From positions 1 to 64,000 of the forward strand of contig NZ_QOHR01000007.1 of NCBI RefSeq assembly GCF_003385555.1: a stretch of 64,000 nt of DNA, in the 5' to 3' direction. Position 1 is the first letter of the stretch. The number at the start of each line of letters is the position of its first letter. The position numbers were made by a program, and so were the translations under genes. Below are positions 40,561 to 49,155 of this stretch, piece by piece. The notes under the pieces were generated by a model. That model did not search any database, was not told the origin of the DNA, and saw only the letters and a program-made list of their open reading frames with translations. The DNA is from Rhodosalinus sediminis. GTDB lineage: Bacteria; Pseudomonadota; Alphaproteobacteria; Rhodobacterales; Rhodobacteraceae.

Positions 40561-41559
40561 ATGAAAGACCTGACCAGGACGGCGCTCGGGCTGGCGCTGG
40601 CGGGGGGCCTCGCCGGGGGCGCGCAGGCCGCCGACGAGGTGACCCTGCAGCTCAAGTGGGTGACGCAGGCGCAGTTCGCGGGCTACTACGTCGCCGAGGC
40701 CAAGGGCTTCTACGATGAGGCCGATCTCGACGTGACGATCCGGCCGGGCGGGCCGGACATCGCGCCGCCGCAGGTGATCGCGGGCGGCGGCGCCGACGTG
40801 ATCGTGGAGTGGATGCCCGCCGCGCTCGCCGCGCGGGAGAACGGCCTGCCGCTCGTCAACATCGCGCAGCCCTTCAAGTCGTCGGGCATGATGATGACCT
40901 GCTGGGCCGACACGGGCATCGAGGCGCCCGAGGACCTCGCGAACCGCACGCTCGGCGTCTGGTTCTTCGGCAACGAGTTTCCCTTCCTGAGCTGGATGGC
41001 GAAGCTCGGCATCGACACCGACGGCAAGAGCGAGAGCGGCGTCGAGGTGCTCAAGCAGGGCTTCAACGTCGATCCCCTGCTGCAGCGGCAGGCGGACTGC
41101 ATCTCGACGATGACCTACAACGAGTACTGGCAGGTGATCGACGCGGGCGTGAGCCCCGAGGAACTCGTGACCTTCAAGTACGAGGATCAGGGCGTCGCCA
41201 CACTGGAGGACGGGCTCTGGACGCTCGAGGAGAACCTCGAGGACCCGGCCTTCGTGGACAAGATGGCGCGCTTCGTCGACGCCTCCATGCGCGGCTGGAA
41301 ATACGCCGAGGAGAACCCGGACGAGGCGGCGATGATCGTGCTGGAGAACGACGCCACCGGCGCGCAGACCGAAAAGCACCAGAAGCGGATGATGGGCGAG
41401 GTCGCGAAGCTCACCGCGGGCTCGGACGGCACGCTGGACCCGGCGGATTACGAGCGCACGGTCGAGACGCTGCTTTCGGGCGGCTCGACGCCGGTGATCA
41501 CCGAGCACCCGGGCGACGGCGCGTGGACGCACGCGGTGACCGACGCGGCGCTGAACTGA
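40561..41559 (+). CDS. NMT1/THI5-type substrate-binding protein of the pyrimidine operon
   Basis: The product is 332 residues with a Sec signal (MKDLTRTALGLALAGGLAGG, cleaved after AQA). The mature part starts VTLQLKWVTQAQFAGYYVAE and continues DVTIRPGGPDIAPPQVIAGG, the NMT1/THI5 pattern. Two ATGs are possible, 40555 and 40561. GGAGG ends one base before the first and seven before the second, so the second is chosen. Its place in a RutR-type regulon with all degradation enzymes indicates a pyrimidine or ureido ligand. Two terminators follow. Confidence 0.92.
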   Translation: MKDLTRTALGLALAGGLAGGAQAADEVTLQLKWVTQAQFAGYYVAEAKGFYDEADLDVTIRPGGPDIAPPQVIAGGGADVIVEWMPAALAARENGLPLVNIAQPFKSSGMMMTCWADTGIEAPEDLANRTLGVWFFGNEFPFLSWMAKLGIDTDGKSESGVEVLKQGFNVDPLLQRQADCISTMTYNEYWQVIDAGVSPEELVTFKYEDQGVATLEDGLWTLEENLEDPAFVDKMARFVDASMRGWKYAEENPDEAAMIVLENDATGAQTEKHQKRMMGEVAKLTAGSDGTLDPADYERTVETLLSGGSTPVITEHPGDGAWTHAVTDAALN

Positions 41560-41582
41560 TCCGGAGCGCCTGACGCGCGGGA

Positions 41583-41610
41583 GGGGCCGGCCGGCGGGCC
41601 GGCCCCTTTT
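41583..41610 (+). terminator. Intrinsic terminator of the pyrimidine operon
   Basis: A perfect 10-bp stem, GGGGCCGGCC / GGCCGGCCCC, with loop GGCG is followed by TTTT. It starts 24 bases after the binding-protein stop. Confidence 0.9.
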
Positions 41611-41618
41611 CGTTGCGA

Positions 41619-41642
41619 CGCCCGGCGCGGGCCGGGCGTTTT
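41619..41642 (+). terminator. Second tandem intrinsic terminator
   Basis: An 8-bp stem, CGCCCGGC / GCCGGGCG, with loop GCGG is followed by TTTT. It lies eight bases after the first terminator and insulates the phosphonate genes from pyrimidine-operon transcription. Confidence 0.8.
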
Positions 41643-41721
41643 ACAAAACCTTCAGGAAACCGACACACGCGTTTCGCGCGCCCCGCGTAACCGGGCCCAA
41701 ACCAGCCTTGGGGGGCGCGAC

Positions 41722-42522
41722 GTGCTGCACATCGACGGACTGACGAAGCGGTTCGGCGCGAACACCGCCGTGGACGCCGCGACGATCGAGGTGGACCGCG
41801 CGATGATGGTGGGCATCATCGGCGCCTCGGGCGCGGGGAAGTCCACCCTCCTGCGGATGCTCAACCGCCTGACCGACGCGACCGGGGGCGCGGCGCATTT
41901 CGACGGCACCGAGATCACCGCGCTCGAGGGCGCGGCGAAGCGGCGCTGGCAGTCGGACTGCGCGATGATCTTCCAGCAGTTCAACCTCGTGCCGCGGATG
42001 GACGTGGTGGCGAACGTGCTGCACGGCACGCTCAACCGCCGCTCGACGCTGGCGACGCTCTTCAGCCTCTACCCGGAGGCCGACATTCACCGCGCCATCG
42101 ACATCCTCGAGCGGCTCGGGATCGCCGAGCACGCGCCCAAGCGCGCCGAGGCGCTCTCGGGCGGGCAGCAGCAGCGCGTCGCCATCGCGCGCGCGCTGAT
42201 GCAGGACCCGAGGATGATCCTCGCCGACGAGCCGATCGCGAGCCTCGACCCGATGAACGCGCAGATCGTGATGGACACGCTGCGCCGAATTCACGACGAG
42301 GACGGGCGCATGGTCGTCTGCAACCTGCACACGCTGGATACCGCGCGGCGCTACTGCGACCGGGTGATCGGCATGCGGCAGGGGCGGATCGTCTTCGACG
42401 GCACGCCCGAGCAGCTGACCACCGGCGTCGCGCGCGACATCTACGGCGCCGACGCGAGCTTCTCCGAGTCCGCCACCTCGACCGAGATCCGCGAGCACGC
42501 CCCCGCGCCCGTGCCCGCCTGA
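41722..42522 (+). CDS. phnC: Phosphonate ABC transporter ATPase PhnC
   Basis: The product is 266 residues with Walker [11 protein letters not shown]-loop FQQFNLVPR, signature [15 protein letters not shown] and Walker [14 protein letters not shown]. The phrase [19 protein letters not shown] is a PhnC signature. The start is GTG 41722 after a G-rich ribosome-binding site. It begins the uptake operon phnC-phnD-phnE1-phnE2. The 79 bases upstream are relatively AT-rich just after the terminators, but I cannot identify a clear Pho box. Confidence 0.95.
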   Translation: MLHIDGLTKRFGANTAVDAATIEVDRAMMVGIIGASGAGKSTLLRMLNRLTDATGGAAHFDGTEITALEGAAKRRWQSDCAMIFQQFNLVPRMDVVANVLHGTLNRRSTLATLFSLYPEADIHRAIDILERLGIAEHAPKRAEALSGGQQQRVAIARALMQDPRMILADEPIASLDPMNAQIVMDTLRRIHDEDGRMVVCNLHTLDTARRYCDRVIGMRQGRIVFDGTPEQLTTGVARDIYGADASFSESATSTEIREHAPAPVPA

Positions 42523-42596
42523 GCCCTTCCGCCGCCCCGCTCGCCCGAGGGGCGGCGCGGGGCACCCCACGCCTGACCAGACATGAGGGATCGACC

Positions 42597-43499
42597 ATGA
42601 AGAAAGCACTTGCCGCCGCCCTGGCGACCACCGCCCTCGCCGCCCCGGCGATGGCGCAGGAGATCGACGAGTTCCGCATCGGCCTGCTGGGCGGCGAGAA
42701 CGCGCAGGACCGCCTCGCCTCCAACCAGTGCCTCGCCGATTACGCCGAGGAGGCGCTCGGCGTGCCGACGCGGCTCTTCGCGCCGGCCGACTACAACGGC
42801 GTGATCCAGGGCCTGCTCGGCGGCTCGATCGACATGGCCTGGCTCGGCGCGTCGGGCTACGCGGCCACGCATATCGCCGACCCGGACGCGGTCGAGCCGG
42901 TGCTCGTCAAGACCAACCTCGACGGCTCCTTCTCCTATCACTCGATCGGCTTCGCCCGCGCCGACAGCGGCATCGCCTCGCTCGAGGACATGGAAGGCAA
43001 GGTCTTCGGCTTCGGCGACCCGAACTCCACCTCGGGCTACCTGATCCCCTCGGTCGAGGTCCCGCAGGAGACCGGCGCCTCGATGGAGCCGGGCGACTAC
43101 TTCGGCGACGTCGTCTTCACCGGCGGGCACGAGCAGACCATCGTCGCGGTCGCCAACGGCGACATCGACGCCGGCGTGACCTGGGCCGACGGCCTCGGCG
43201 CGTGGGAGGACGGCTACAACTCCGGCGCGCTGCGCAAGGCCTCGGACGCGGGCCTCGTGGACATGAACGAGCTCGTCGAGATCTGGAAGTCCAAGCCGAT
43301 CCCGGAAGGTCCGATCGTCCTCAGCACCTCGCTGCCCGAGGACGTGAAGGAGACCATGGTCGAGCTCGTCTCCAACCTGCACGAGACCGACGAGGAATGC
43401 GCCTACGGCGTCGCCGCCGGCGAGACGGCGGGCTTCGAGCCGATCGGCCACGAGGCCTACGAGACCATCATCGAAGTGCGCAAGCGCGAGATGAACTGA
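42597..43499 (+). CDS. phnD: Phosphonate ABC transporter substrate-binding protein PhnD
   Basis: The product is 300 residues with a Sec signal ending APAMAQ. The mature protein shows FRIGLLGGENAQDRLASNQC, DMAWLGASGYAA and VFGFGDPNSTSGYLIPS, typical of PhnD-type receptors. It binds phosphonates in the periplasm and delivers them to PhnE. GAGGGA precedes the ATG. Confidence 0.95.
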   Translation: MKKALAAALATTALAAPAMAQEIDEFRIGLLGGENAQDRLASNQCLADYAEEALGVPTRLFAPADYNGVIQGLLGGSIDMAWLGASGYAATHIADPDAVEPVLVKTNLDGSFSYHSIGFARADSGIASLEDMEGKVFGFGDPNSTSGYLIPSVEVPQETGASMEPGDYFGDVVFTGGHEQTIVAVANGDIDAGVTWADGLGAWEDGYNSGALRKASDAGLVDMNELVEIWKSKPIPEGPIVLSTSLPEDVKETMVELVSNLHETDEECAYGVAAGETAGFEPIGHEAYETIIEVRKREMN

Positions 43500-43566
43500 A
43501 GGCGCTTCGCCTGACACGGGGTCCCGGTCCGTGCGGCCGGGACCCGCTTCGTATCCGGGACACCGC

Positions 43567-44442
43567 ATGGCCGACCTCGCCGCCCCCGCCGACCGAGAGC
43601 CCGACGCCCGCGGCGCCTATCTGGCGCTGACGCGGCGCCGGCGGCTCTACAGCGGGCTGACGCTCCTGATCTTCGTCGTGCTCATGGCGAGCGGCTTCGC
43701 CGTCGCCGACGGGCGCAACGCCGGCTCCTTCGTGGACGGCTGGCGCAACATGCTGGACTTCCCGGCCGACGTGGTGGCCGAGGCCTGGGAGAAGCGCGCC
43801 GAGATGCCGGCGCTTCTCTGGCGCTACGTGCCGGCCCTGATCGAGACGCTGAACATCGCGGCGCTCGCCTCGCTGCTGGGCTTCTTCGGGGGGCTCGGGC
43901 TGTCCCTCGTCTCGACGCAGGGCCTCGCGCCCTTCCCGCGGCTGATCCCGGTCTTCCGCCGCATCATGGACGTGCTGCGCGCGTTGCCGGAGATCGTCGT
44001 CGCTCTGGTGTTGATCTTCATCATGGGCAGCGGCCCGGTGCCCGCCATGATCGCCATCGCGCTGCACACCGCGGGCGCGCTGGGCAAGCTCTATTCCGAG
44101 GTGAACGAGAATGCCGACCTGAAGCCGGTCGAGGGCCTGCAATCGGTCGGCGCGAGCTGGGGCCAGCGCATGGCCTACGGCGTGATCCCGCAGGTGGCGC
44201 CCAACTACCTGAGCTACGGCCTCCTGCGGTTCGAGATCAACATCCGCGCCTCGGCGATCCTCGGCTTCGTGGGCGCGGGCGGCATCGGCTACGAGCTGCG
44301 CAACTCGATGACCTTCGGGCTGGGCAAGTTCGACGAGGCGGCGGCGATCTTCGTGATGCTCTTCCTGACGATCGTCGTGGTGGACCAGCTCTCGAGCCAG
44401 CTCCGCAACCGTCTGACGCAAGGCAGGGAGATCGCGCCGTGA
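43567..44442 (+). CDS. phnE: Phosphonate ABC transporter permease PhnE1
   Basis: The product is 291 residues with an N-terminal helix and a five-helix permease domain. The family loop VEGLQSVGASWGQRMAYGVIPQVAP contacts the ATPase, and SAILGFVGAGGIGYEL is the PhnE signature. The ATG at 43567 is used; the frame is open 36 bases further upstream but without a ribosome-binding site. Its stop overlaps the GTG start of the second permease. Confidence 0.94.
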   Translation: MADLAAPADREPDARGAYLALTRRRRLYSGLTLLIFVVLMASGFAVADGRNAGSFVDGWRNMLDFPADVVAEAWEKRAEMPALLWRYVPALIETLNIAALASLLGFFGGLGLSLVSTQGLAPFPRLIPVFRRIMDVLRALPEIVVALVLIFIMGSGPVPAMIAIALHTAGALGKLYSEVNENADLKPVEGLQSVGASWGQRMAYGVIPQVAPNYLSYGLLRFEINIRASAILGFVGAGGIGYELRNSMTFGLGKFDEAAAIFVMLFLTIVVVDQLSSQLRNRLTQGREIAP

Positions 44443-45773
44443 CCGACGCCGCCCTCGAGACGCCCGGCGCGCGCCACGCCGCCGCGGTCCGCCGCATCGC
44501 CGCGAAGCGCCGTGTCGCCCTCGCCGTGCCGGCGGCGATCCTCGCCTATCTCGTCTACGTCTTCTTCGCCTTCGACATTCCGGGCCTCGCCGAGCGCGCG
44601 CGCCTCGACAACGCCGCGACGCTGGTGGCCGACAGTTACAGCCACAAGGTCCACGTCACGCGCGACAACCGCTCGGGCGAGATCACGGTGGCCAAGGAAG
44701 GCGAGCGCAAGGGCACCTTCCCGCCGGAGATGGAGCCCGACTGGATCGCGCGGGACGACGGCGGCGCGCGCGTCGCGCTCGAGGACGGGCACGAGGTGAT
44801 CTTCGGCCCGGACAACACGGCCGTCTACCTCCACCCCGAGGTCGGCCGCATCGAGGCGCGGGCGAGCCGCGCGGACGGCGTCGAGATCGGCCGCGCGCCC
44901 GAGACGCTGCCCGACTGGGTGAGCTATTCCTCCGCGCGGCTCGACATCCGCACCGACGCGGGCCGGCTGACGATGACCCGCAGCCGGACGGAGGCCTACC
45001 GCTACTTCTTCGGCTGGGAGCTCTTCTGGTTCACGCTGGACAGCCCCTACTACGACCGCACGCCGGCCGAGATCCTCTTCGGCCCCCGGCTGGACGAGGC
45101 GCGGCCGAACCTCGTCGGCGCATGGGCCGACTTCTGGGGCAACAATGTCTGGCGGCACGCCGACGTCGCCTGGGCGATGCTCGAGACGATCCTGATGGCC
45201 TTCCTCGGCACCTTTGGCGCCGCCGTGGTGGCGCTGCCGCTCGGCTTCGTCGCCGCGAAGAACTTCACGCCGCTGATGACGCTGCGCTTCGGGGCGCGGC
45301 GGGTCTTCGACTTCCTGCGGGGGGTGGACGCGCTGATCTGGACGATCGTGCTCTCGCGGGCCTTCGGGCCCGGGCCGCTGACCGGCGCGCTGGCGATCCT
45401 CTTCACCGACACCGGGAGCTTCGGCAAGATCTTCTCCGAGGCGCTCGAGAACGTGGACGACAAGCAGATCGAGGGCGTCTCCTCGACCGGCGCGCGGCCG
45501 GTGCAGCGCTACCGTTTCGGGGTGATCCCGCAGGTGATGCCCGTGCTGCTGAGCCAGGTGCTCTACTTCTTCGAATCGAACACCCGCTCCGCGACGGTCA
45601 TCGGCGCGATCACCGGGGGCGGCATCGGGTTGCTGATCACGCAGGCGATCATCACCCAGAAGGACTGGGAAGAGGTGACCTATTACATCATCCTCATCGT
45701 GCTGACGGTGATGGCGATGGACTGGCTCTCCGGCATCCTGCGCCGGCGGCTGATCAAGGGCGACGCGGGCTGA
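44439..45773 (+). CDS. phnE: Phosphonate ABC transporter permease PhnE2 with large periplasmic insert
   Basis: The product is 444 residues, about 160 longer than E. coli PhnE. After one N-terminal helix (about 26-45) comes a soluble region of about 190 residues (for example HKVHVTRDNRSGEITVAKEG), predicted periplasmic. The permease domain follows from about residue 245, with VSSTGARPVQRYRFGVIPQVMP and SATVIGAITGGGIG. GTG start 44439 overlaps the previous stop. It probably heterodimerises with PhnE1. Confidence 0.92.
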   Translation: MTDAALETPGARHAAAVRRIAAKRRVALAVPAAILAYLVYVFFAFDIPGLAERARLDNAATLVADSYSHKVHVTRDNRSGEITVAKEGERKGTFPPEMEPDWIARDDGGARVALEDGHEVIFGPDNTAVYLHPEVGRIEARASRADGVEIGRAPETLPDWVSYSSARLDIRTDAGRLTMTRSRTEAYRYFFGWELFWFTLDSPYYDRTPAEILFGPRLDEARPNLVGAWADFWGNNVWRHADVAWAMLETILMAFLGTFGAAVVALPLGFVAAKNFTPLMTLRFGARRVFDFLRGVDALIWTIVLSRAFGPGPLTGALAILFTDTGSFGKIFSEALENVDDKQIEGVSSTGARPVQRYRFGVIPQVMPVLLSQVLYFFESNTRSATVIGAITGGGIGLLITQAIITQKDWEEVTYYIILIVLTVMAMDWLSGILRRRLIKGDAG

Positions 45774-45823
45774 GCCCGCCGCCCGGCATCCATGAAACCG
45801 AGCGAGACGACAGGAGGCGCGCG

Positions 45824-46441
45824 ATGGCGCGACTGACGGCGGAGGGCGCCTTCCTCCACCCGGATTGCGAGATCACCGAGGCGACCTTCGGCGCCTATAC
45901 CGAGGTCGGCCGGGGCACGCGCGTCGCGCAGTCCGTCTTCGGGGATTATTCCTACTGCGACCGTTACTGCGACATCGCCAACGCCGAGGTGGGCCGCTTC
46001 GCCAACATCGCGAGCTTCGTGCGCATCGGCGCGACGGACCACCCGCTGGACCGGGCGAGCCTGCATCACTTCATGTACCGCTCGGCGAGCTACTGGGACG
46101 ACGCGGAGGACGACGCCGACTGGTTCGCGCGGCGCAAGGCGCGGCGCGCGCGGATCGGGCACGACACCTGGATCGGGCACGCGGCGCAGATCAAGCCGGA
46201 GGCCACGGTGGGCCACGGCGCGGTGGTGGCCTCCGGCGCGGTCGTGACGAAGGATGTGGCGCCCTACACCATCGTCGCGGGCCTCCCCGCACGGCCCGTG
46301 CGCGCGCGCCAGCCCGCCGGGATCGCCGAGCGGCTGATCGCGCTCGCGTGGTGGGACTGGGACCACGACCGCCTGCGCGCCGCACTGCCCGATTTCCGCG
46401 CGCTCGGCGCCGAGGCGTTTCTCGAGAAATACGGCGGCTGA
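45824..46441 (+). CDS. Phosphonate-locus hexapeptide-repeat acyltransferase
   Basis: The product is 205 residues, a left-handed beta-helix protein with hexapeptide repeats (VGRFANIASFVRIG, IGHDTWIGHAAQIK, VGHGAVVASGAVVTKDV). It matches the transferase type repeatedly found in phn loci of alphaproteobacteria. It probably O- or N-acylates a phosphonate-derived or aminophosphonate compound, analogous to the role of PhnO in E. coli; the acceptor is unproven. AGGAGG precedes the ATG. It is the last gene of the uptake operon. Confidence 0.9.
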   Translation: MARLTAEGAFLHPDCEITEATFGAYTEVGRGTRVAQSVFGDYSYCDRYCDIANAEVGRFANIASFVRIGATDHPLDRASLHHFMYRSASYWDDAEDDADWFARRKARRARIGHDTWIGHAAQIKPEATVGHGAVVASGAVVTKDVAPYTIVAGLPARPVRARQPAGIAERLIALAWWDWDHDRLRAALPDFRALGAEAFLEKYGG

Positions 46442-46450
46442 CCGCGAAAT

Positions 46451-46476
46451 CCGGGCGGCCCCGCGGGGCCGCCCGG
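46451..46476. terminator. Bidirectional hairpin between convergent phn operons
   Basis: A perfect 26-base palindrome built on CCGGGCGGCCCCG and its complement starts nine bases after the acyltransferase stop. It faces the end of the convergent phnM-like gene at 46570. No T run on either side, so termination efficiency is uncertain. Confidence 0.5.
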
Positions 46477-46569
46477 GATACGTTCAGTATGCACGCTGAA
46501 ATCCGGGGACGGTGAATTCGTCGACCAATGCGGTTTGCCTAGCCGGCCCGCGTAACGCGCGCGTGACGC

Positions 46570-47754
46570 TCACTCCGCCGCGAGGGCGAGCGCCTCGCCC
46601 CCGGCGGCGAGGAAGCGCGCCGCCGCCCCGCCCGACAGATGGGCGAGACGCCCCCCGGCGATGGTCGCCTCCACCGCGCGGTTGCGCGGGTCGATCACCG
46701 TCAGATCGGCGCGGCGGCCGTAGTCGATGCGGCCCCGGTCGGCGAGGCCCATGATCTCGGCCGGGCGCTCCGAGATCATCGCCCAGGCCCGCGGCAGATC
46801 GGCGAGCCCCTCGTCCACGAGGCGGAAGGCGGCGGCGGCGAGCGAGGGATAGTGATAATCCGACACCAGCGCGTCGCAGAGCCCCGCGCGGATCAGGTCG
46901 CGCGCCGCGACGTTGCCCGCCTGCGAGCCGCCGCGCACCACGTTGGGCGCGCCCATCAGCACCGGGTCGCCCACCGCCCGCGCGAGCGCGGCGGCCGCGC
47001 GGCGCTGCGGGAACTCGCAGATCTTCGCGCCGATCATGGAAAACGTCTCGCGCGTTTCGCCGTCGGGGTCGTCGTGGCTGCCGTAGCGCACGCCCAGCGC
47101 GTCGAAGGCCTCCGCGAGGCGGCAGAGGTAACGCGGCACGTCGCGTGCCTGCGCCTGCGCCCGCGCGACGGCGCGCAGGTGAGCGTCCGGGGTGCCCCCG
47201 GCGCTGCGCGCCCAGTGCGCCAGCGCGTCGCGGTCGCTCTCGGCCAGCGCGGCGGCCTCGGAGAGGTGATTGTTGAACACCACGTAGTCGATCCGGTGCC
47301 GGCGCACCGTGTCGAGCAGGCGGTCGAACGTGTCCACCGTATGCGTCTCGCAGCGCAGTTGCACGCGCAGGTCGCTCGCCGCGCGCGGGCCGTGCTCCTC
47401 CAGCGCGCGCAGCAGGAGCTCCGCCTGATCGGGTCCGCGCCGGCCGCCCTCCCACGACCAGCCCTGCGCGAGCCAGGCGGTGGTCACGCCGTTGGCGGCC
47501 GCCTCGCGGTCGGTGGCGCGCAGCGCCATCTCCAGCGGCAGCTCGGCCGTCGGGCGCGGGGCGAGCTGACGCTCGAAGGCATCGCCGTGCAGATCGACGA
47601 TCCCCGGCAGCACGAGATACCCCGAGAGGTCCACCGCCGGCAGCGGCCCCTTGGTGATGCGCCCCTCGGCGACGGCGACGGACCGCTCCTGAAGGGCGCC
47701 GTCGCGCAGGACGGTCGCGCCGGTGAGGCGAAGGGAAAGGGGCGCGGTGGACAC
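46570..47754 (-). CDS. PhnM-like amidohydrolase, divergent paralogue
   Basis: The product is 394 residues. The amidohydrolase fold is shown by VLPGIVDLHGDAFERQLAPRP, CETHTVD, YGSHDDPD and LMGAPNVVRGGSQAGNVAARD. The last is shared almost word for word with the canonical PhnM at 55110. It differs by HGD instead of HTD at the first metal site and by a WLAQGWSWEGG segment. It may hydrolyse the same type of ribosyl-triphosphate linkage on another substrate. GTG start 47754; it follows phnF on the same strand. Canonical PhnM hydrolyses alpha-D-ribose 1-methylphosphonate 5-triphosphate. Confidence 0.85.
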   Translation of the reverse strand: MSTAPLSLRLTGATVLRDGALQERSVAVAEGRITKGPLPAVDLSGYLVLPGIVDLHGDAFERQLAPRPTAELPLEMALRATDREAAANGVTTAWLAQGWSWEGGRRGPDQAELLLRALEEHGPRAASDLRVQLRCETHTVDTFDRLLDTVRRHRIDYVVFNNHLSEAAALAESDRDALAHWARSAGGTPDAHLRAVARAQAQARDVPRYLCRLAEAFDALGVRYGSHDDPDGETRETFSMIGAKICEFPQRRAAAALARAVGDPVLMGAPNVVRGGSQAGNVAARDLIRAGLCDALVSDYHYPSLAAAAFRLVDEGLADLPRAWAMISERPAEIMGLADRGRIDYGRRADLTVIDPRNRAVEATIAGGRLAHLSGGAAARFLAAGGEALALAAE

Positions 47755-47800
47755 GGGGCGATCCGTCTGTGGATAATTTGCGGATTACGTAACATCCCTT

Positions 47801-47819
47801 TGTGTCGCGGCGGTGACAA
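47801..47819 (-). promoter_or_regulatory. Weak Pho-box-like / dyad sequence before the phnM-like gene
   Basis: On the minus strand TTGTCACCGCCGCGACACA contains a TGTC-N8-GACA dyad. It also partly matches the CTGTCAT-N4-CTGTCAT direct repeats bound by PhoB in alphaproteobacteria (5 of 7 and 4 of 7 by eye). It lies in the phnF/phnM-like gap. Low confidence. Confidence 0.2.
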
Positions 47820-47831
47820 AAGTGCGGGATG

Positions 47832-48593
47832 TCAGGCGTCTGCCGGATCGTCGGCCTGCTCGCCCCCCTCGTCCGGCCCCTCGCCCGGCTCCGAGACGGT
47901 GAGCGTCACGCGGTCGCCCGCGAACCAGGTCGTGCCGAACTCGACCGGCGTGCCCTCCGGGTCGGTGTTGACGGCGACGCTGCGCAGGAGCGGCGCGCCC
48001 TCGGGCACGCGGAGCTGCGCAGCCTGCGTCGCGGTGGCCGCGCGGGCCGTCACGCGCGTGACGCGGCGCGTGTAGTCCGGCACCCCCGCCCGCGCGAGCG
48101 CCGCGGTGACCGAGGAAAGCTCGCGCAGCGCGGGTTCCAGCCCCGGCAGCCGCGCGGCGGGAAAGACGCTGCGGAAGAGCGCGAGCGGCTGGTTGTCGGC
48201 GAGCGAGCGCCCCTCGCAGACGAGCGCGGGGTCGCCCGGCGCGAGGTTCAGCGCCTCGGCCTCGCGCGCGTCGGCCGCCCGCGTCTCCAGCAGCCGGATC
48301 TCGCGCGCGGGCAGGCGCCCGGCGGCGGCGAGGTTGCGGTGAAACCGCGTGCGCCGGCCGATGGGATACTCCGTCGGGGCATGCTGCACGAAGACGCCGG
48401 CGCCGCGGCGCGCGTGCACGAGGCCCGCCTCGGCCAGCGCGGCGAGCGCGCGGCGCACGGTGTGGCGGTTCACGCCGAAGCGCGCGGCCAGCGCCGCCTC
48501 GCTCGGCAGCCGGTCGCCGGAGGCGTAGCGCCCCTCGGCGATGTCCTCGGTGAGGGCGGTCTCGATGGCGGTCCAGAGCGGCGTGCGGGGCAT
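47832..48593 (-). CDS. phnF: GntR-family phosphonate regulator PhnF
   Basis: The product is 253 residues. The N-terminal winged helix (GDRLPSEAALAARFGVNRHTVRRALAALAEAGLVHARRGAG) and the C-terminal UTRA effector domain (about 95-235) define the HutC/PhnF subfamily. It is divergent from phnG, and a TCTA-N6-TAGA dyad lies in the gap. It is the likely local repressor of phnG-N and of its own operon with the phnM-like gene. The effector is not identifiable from sequence. Confidence 0.92.
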   Translation of the reverse strand: MPRTPLWTAIETALTEDIAEGRYASGDRLPSEAALAARFGVNRHTVRRALAALAEAGLVHARRGAGVFVQHAPTEYPIGRRTRFHRNLAAAGRLPAREIRLLETRAADAREAEALNLAPGDPALVCEGRSLADNQPLALFRSVFPAARLPGLEPALRELSSVTAALARAGVPDYTRRVTRVTARAATATQAAQLRVPEGAPLLRSVAVNTDPEGTPVEFGTTWFAGDRVTLTVSEPGEGPDEGGEQADDPADA

Positions 48594-48653
48594 GTCACGG
48601 AAACTTCACGGAGGGCGGGATTGCGCGGCGGGGCCACGGAGAGTATGGACCTG

Positions 48654-48667
48654 TCTAGTTGTATAGA
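48654..48667. promoter_or_regulatory. Candidate PhnF operator
   Basis: TCTAGTTGTATAGA is a dyad TCTA-N6-TAGA in the 100-base divergent phnF/phnG region, AT-rich in a GC-rich context. It is 27 bases before phnG and 61 before phnF. GntR-family HutC/PhnF proteins bind dyads of this size with a TATA- or CTAG-like core. Confidence 0.55.
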
Positions 48668-48693
48668 AACAGACTCGGCGGAGCAAGCGCGCG

Positions 48694-49155
48694 ATGAGCG
48701 GCATGGAACAGGCGATCGGGACGCGGCAGGGGTGGATGGGCCTTCTGGCGCGCGCGCCGGCGGGGGAGCTCGCCCGCCTCTGGGCCGACGCGGGCCTCGA
48801 GGCGCCCGCGCACGACTGGCTCCGCCCGCCCGAGACCGGCGCCGTGATGGTACGCGGCCGCGCCGGCGCGCAGGGCGCACCCTTCAACCTCGGCGAGATG
48901 ACGGTGACGCGCTGCGCGCTGCGCCTCGCCGACGGGCGCGAGGGGCACGCCCACGTGCAGGGCCGCGACAAGGCGCATGCCCGCCGCGCGGCGCTCGCGG
49001 ATGCGCTGATGCAGGGGGCCGAGGCCGCGACCGTGCGCGACCGCATCCTCGCCCCGCTGGCCGAGGCCGAGGCCGCGCGCCGCGCCGCCCGCGCCCGCCG
49101 CGCGGCGGCGACCCGGGTCGAGTTCTTCACCATGGCACGGGGAGAGAACGGATGA
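48694..49155 (+). CDS. phnG: C-P lyase core subunit PhnG
   Basis: The product is 153 residues, with GWMGLLARAP near the start, LRPPETGAVMVRGRAG and FNLGEMTVTRCALRL, the conserved PhnG elements. PhnG is part of the PhnGHIJ core that attaches phosphonates to the ribose of ATP, displacing adenine. The ATG at 48694 is the first after the PhnF operator. Its stop overlaps the phnH start (ATGA). Confidence 0.95.
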   Translation: MSGMEQAIGTRQGWMGLLARAPAGELARLWADAGLEAPAHDWLRPPETGAVMVRGRAGAQGAPFNLGEMTVTRCALRLADGREGHAHVQGRDKAHARRAALADALMQGAEAATVRDRILAPLAEAEAARRAARARRAAATRVEFFTMARGENG

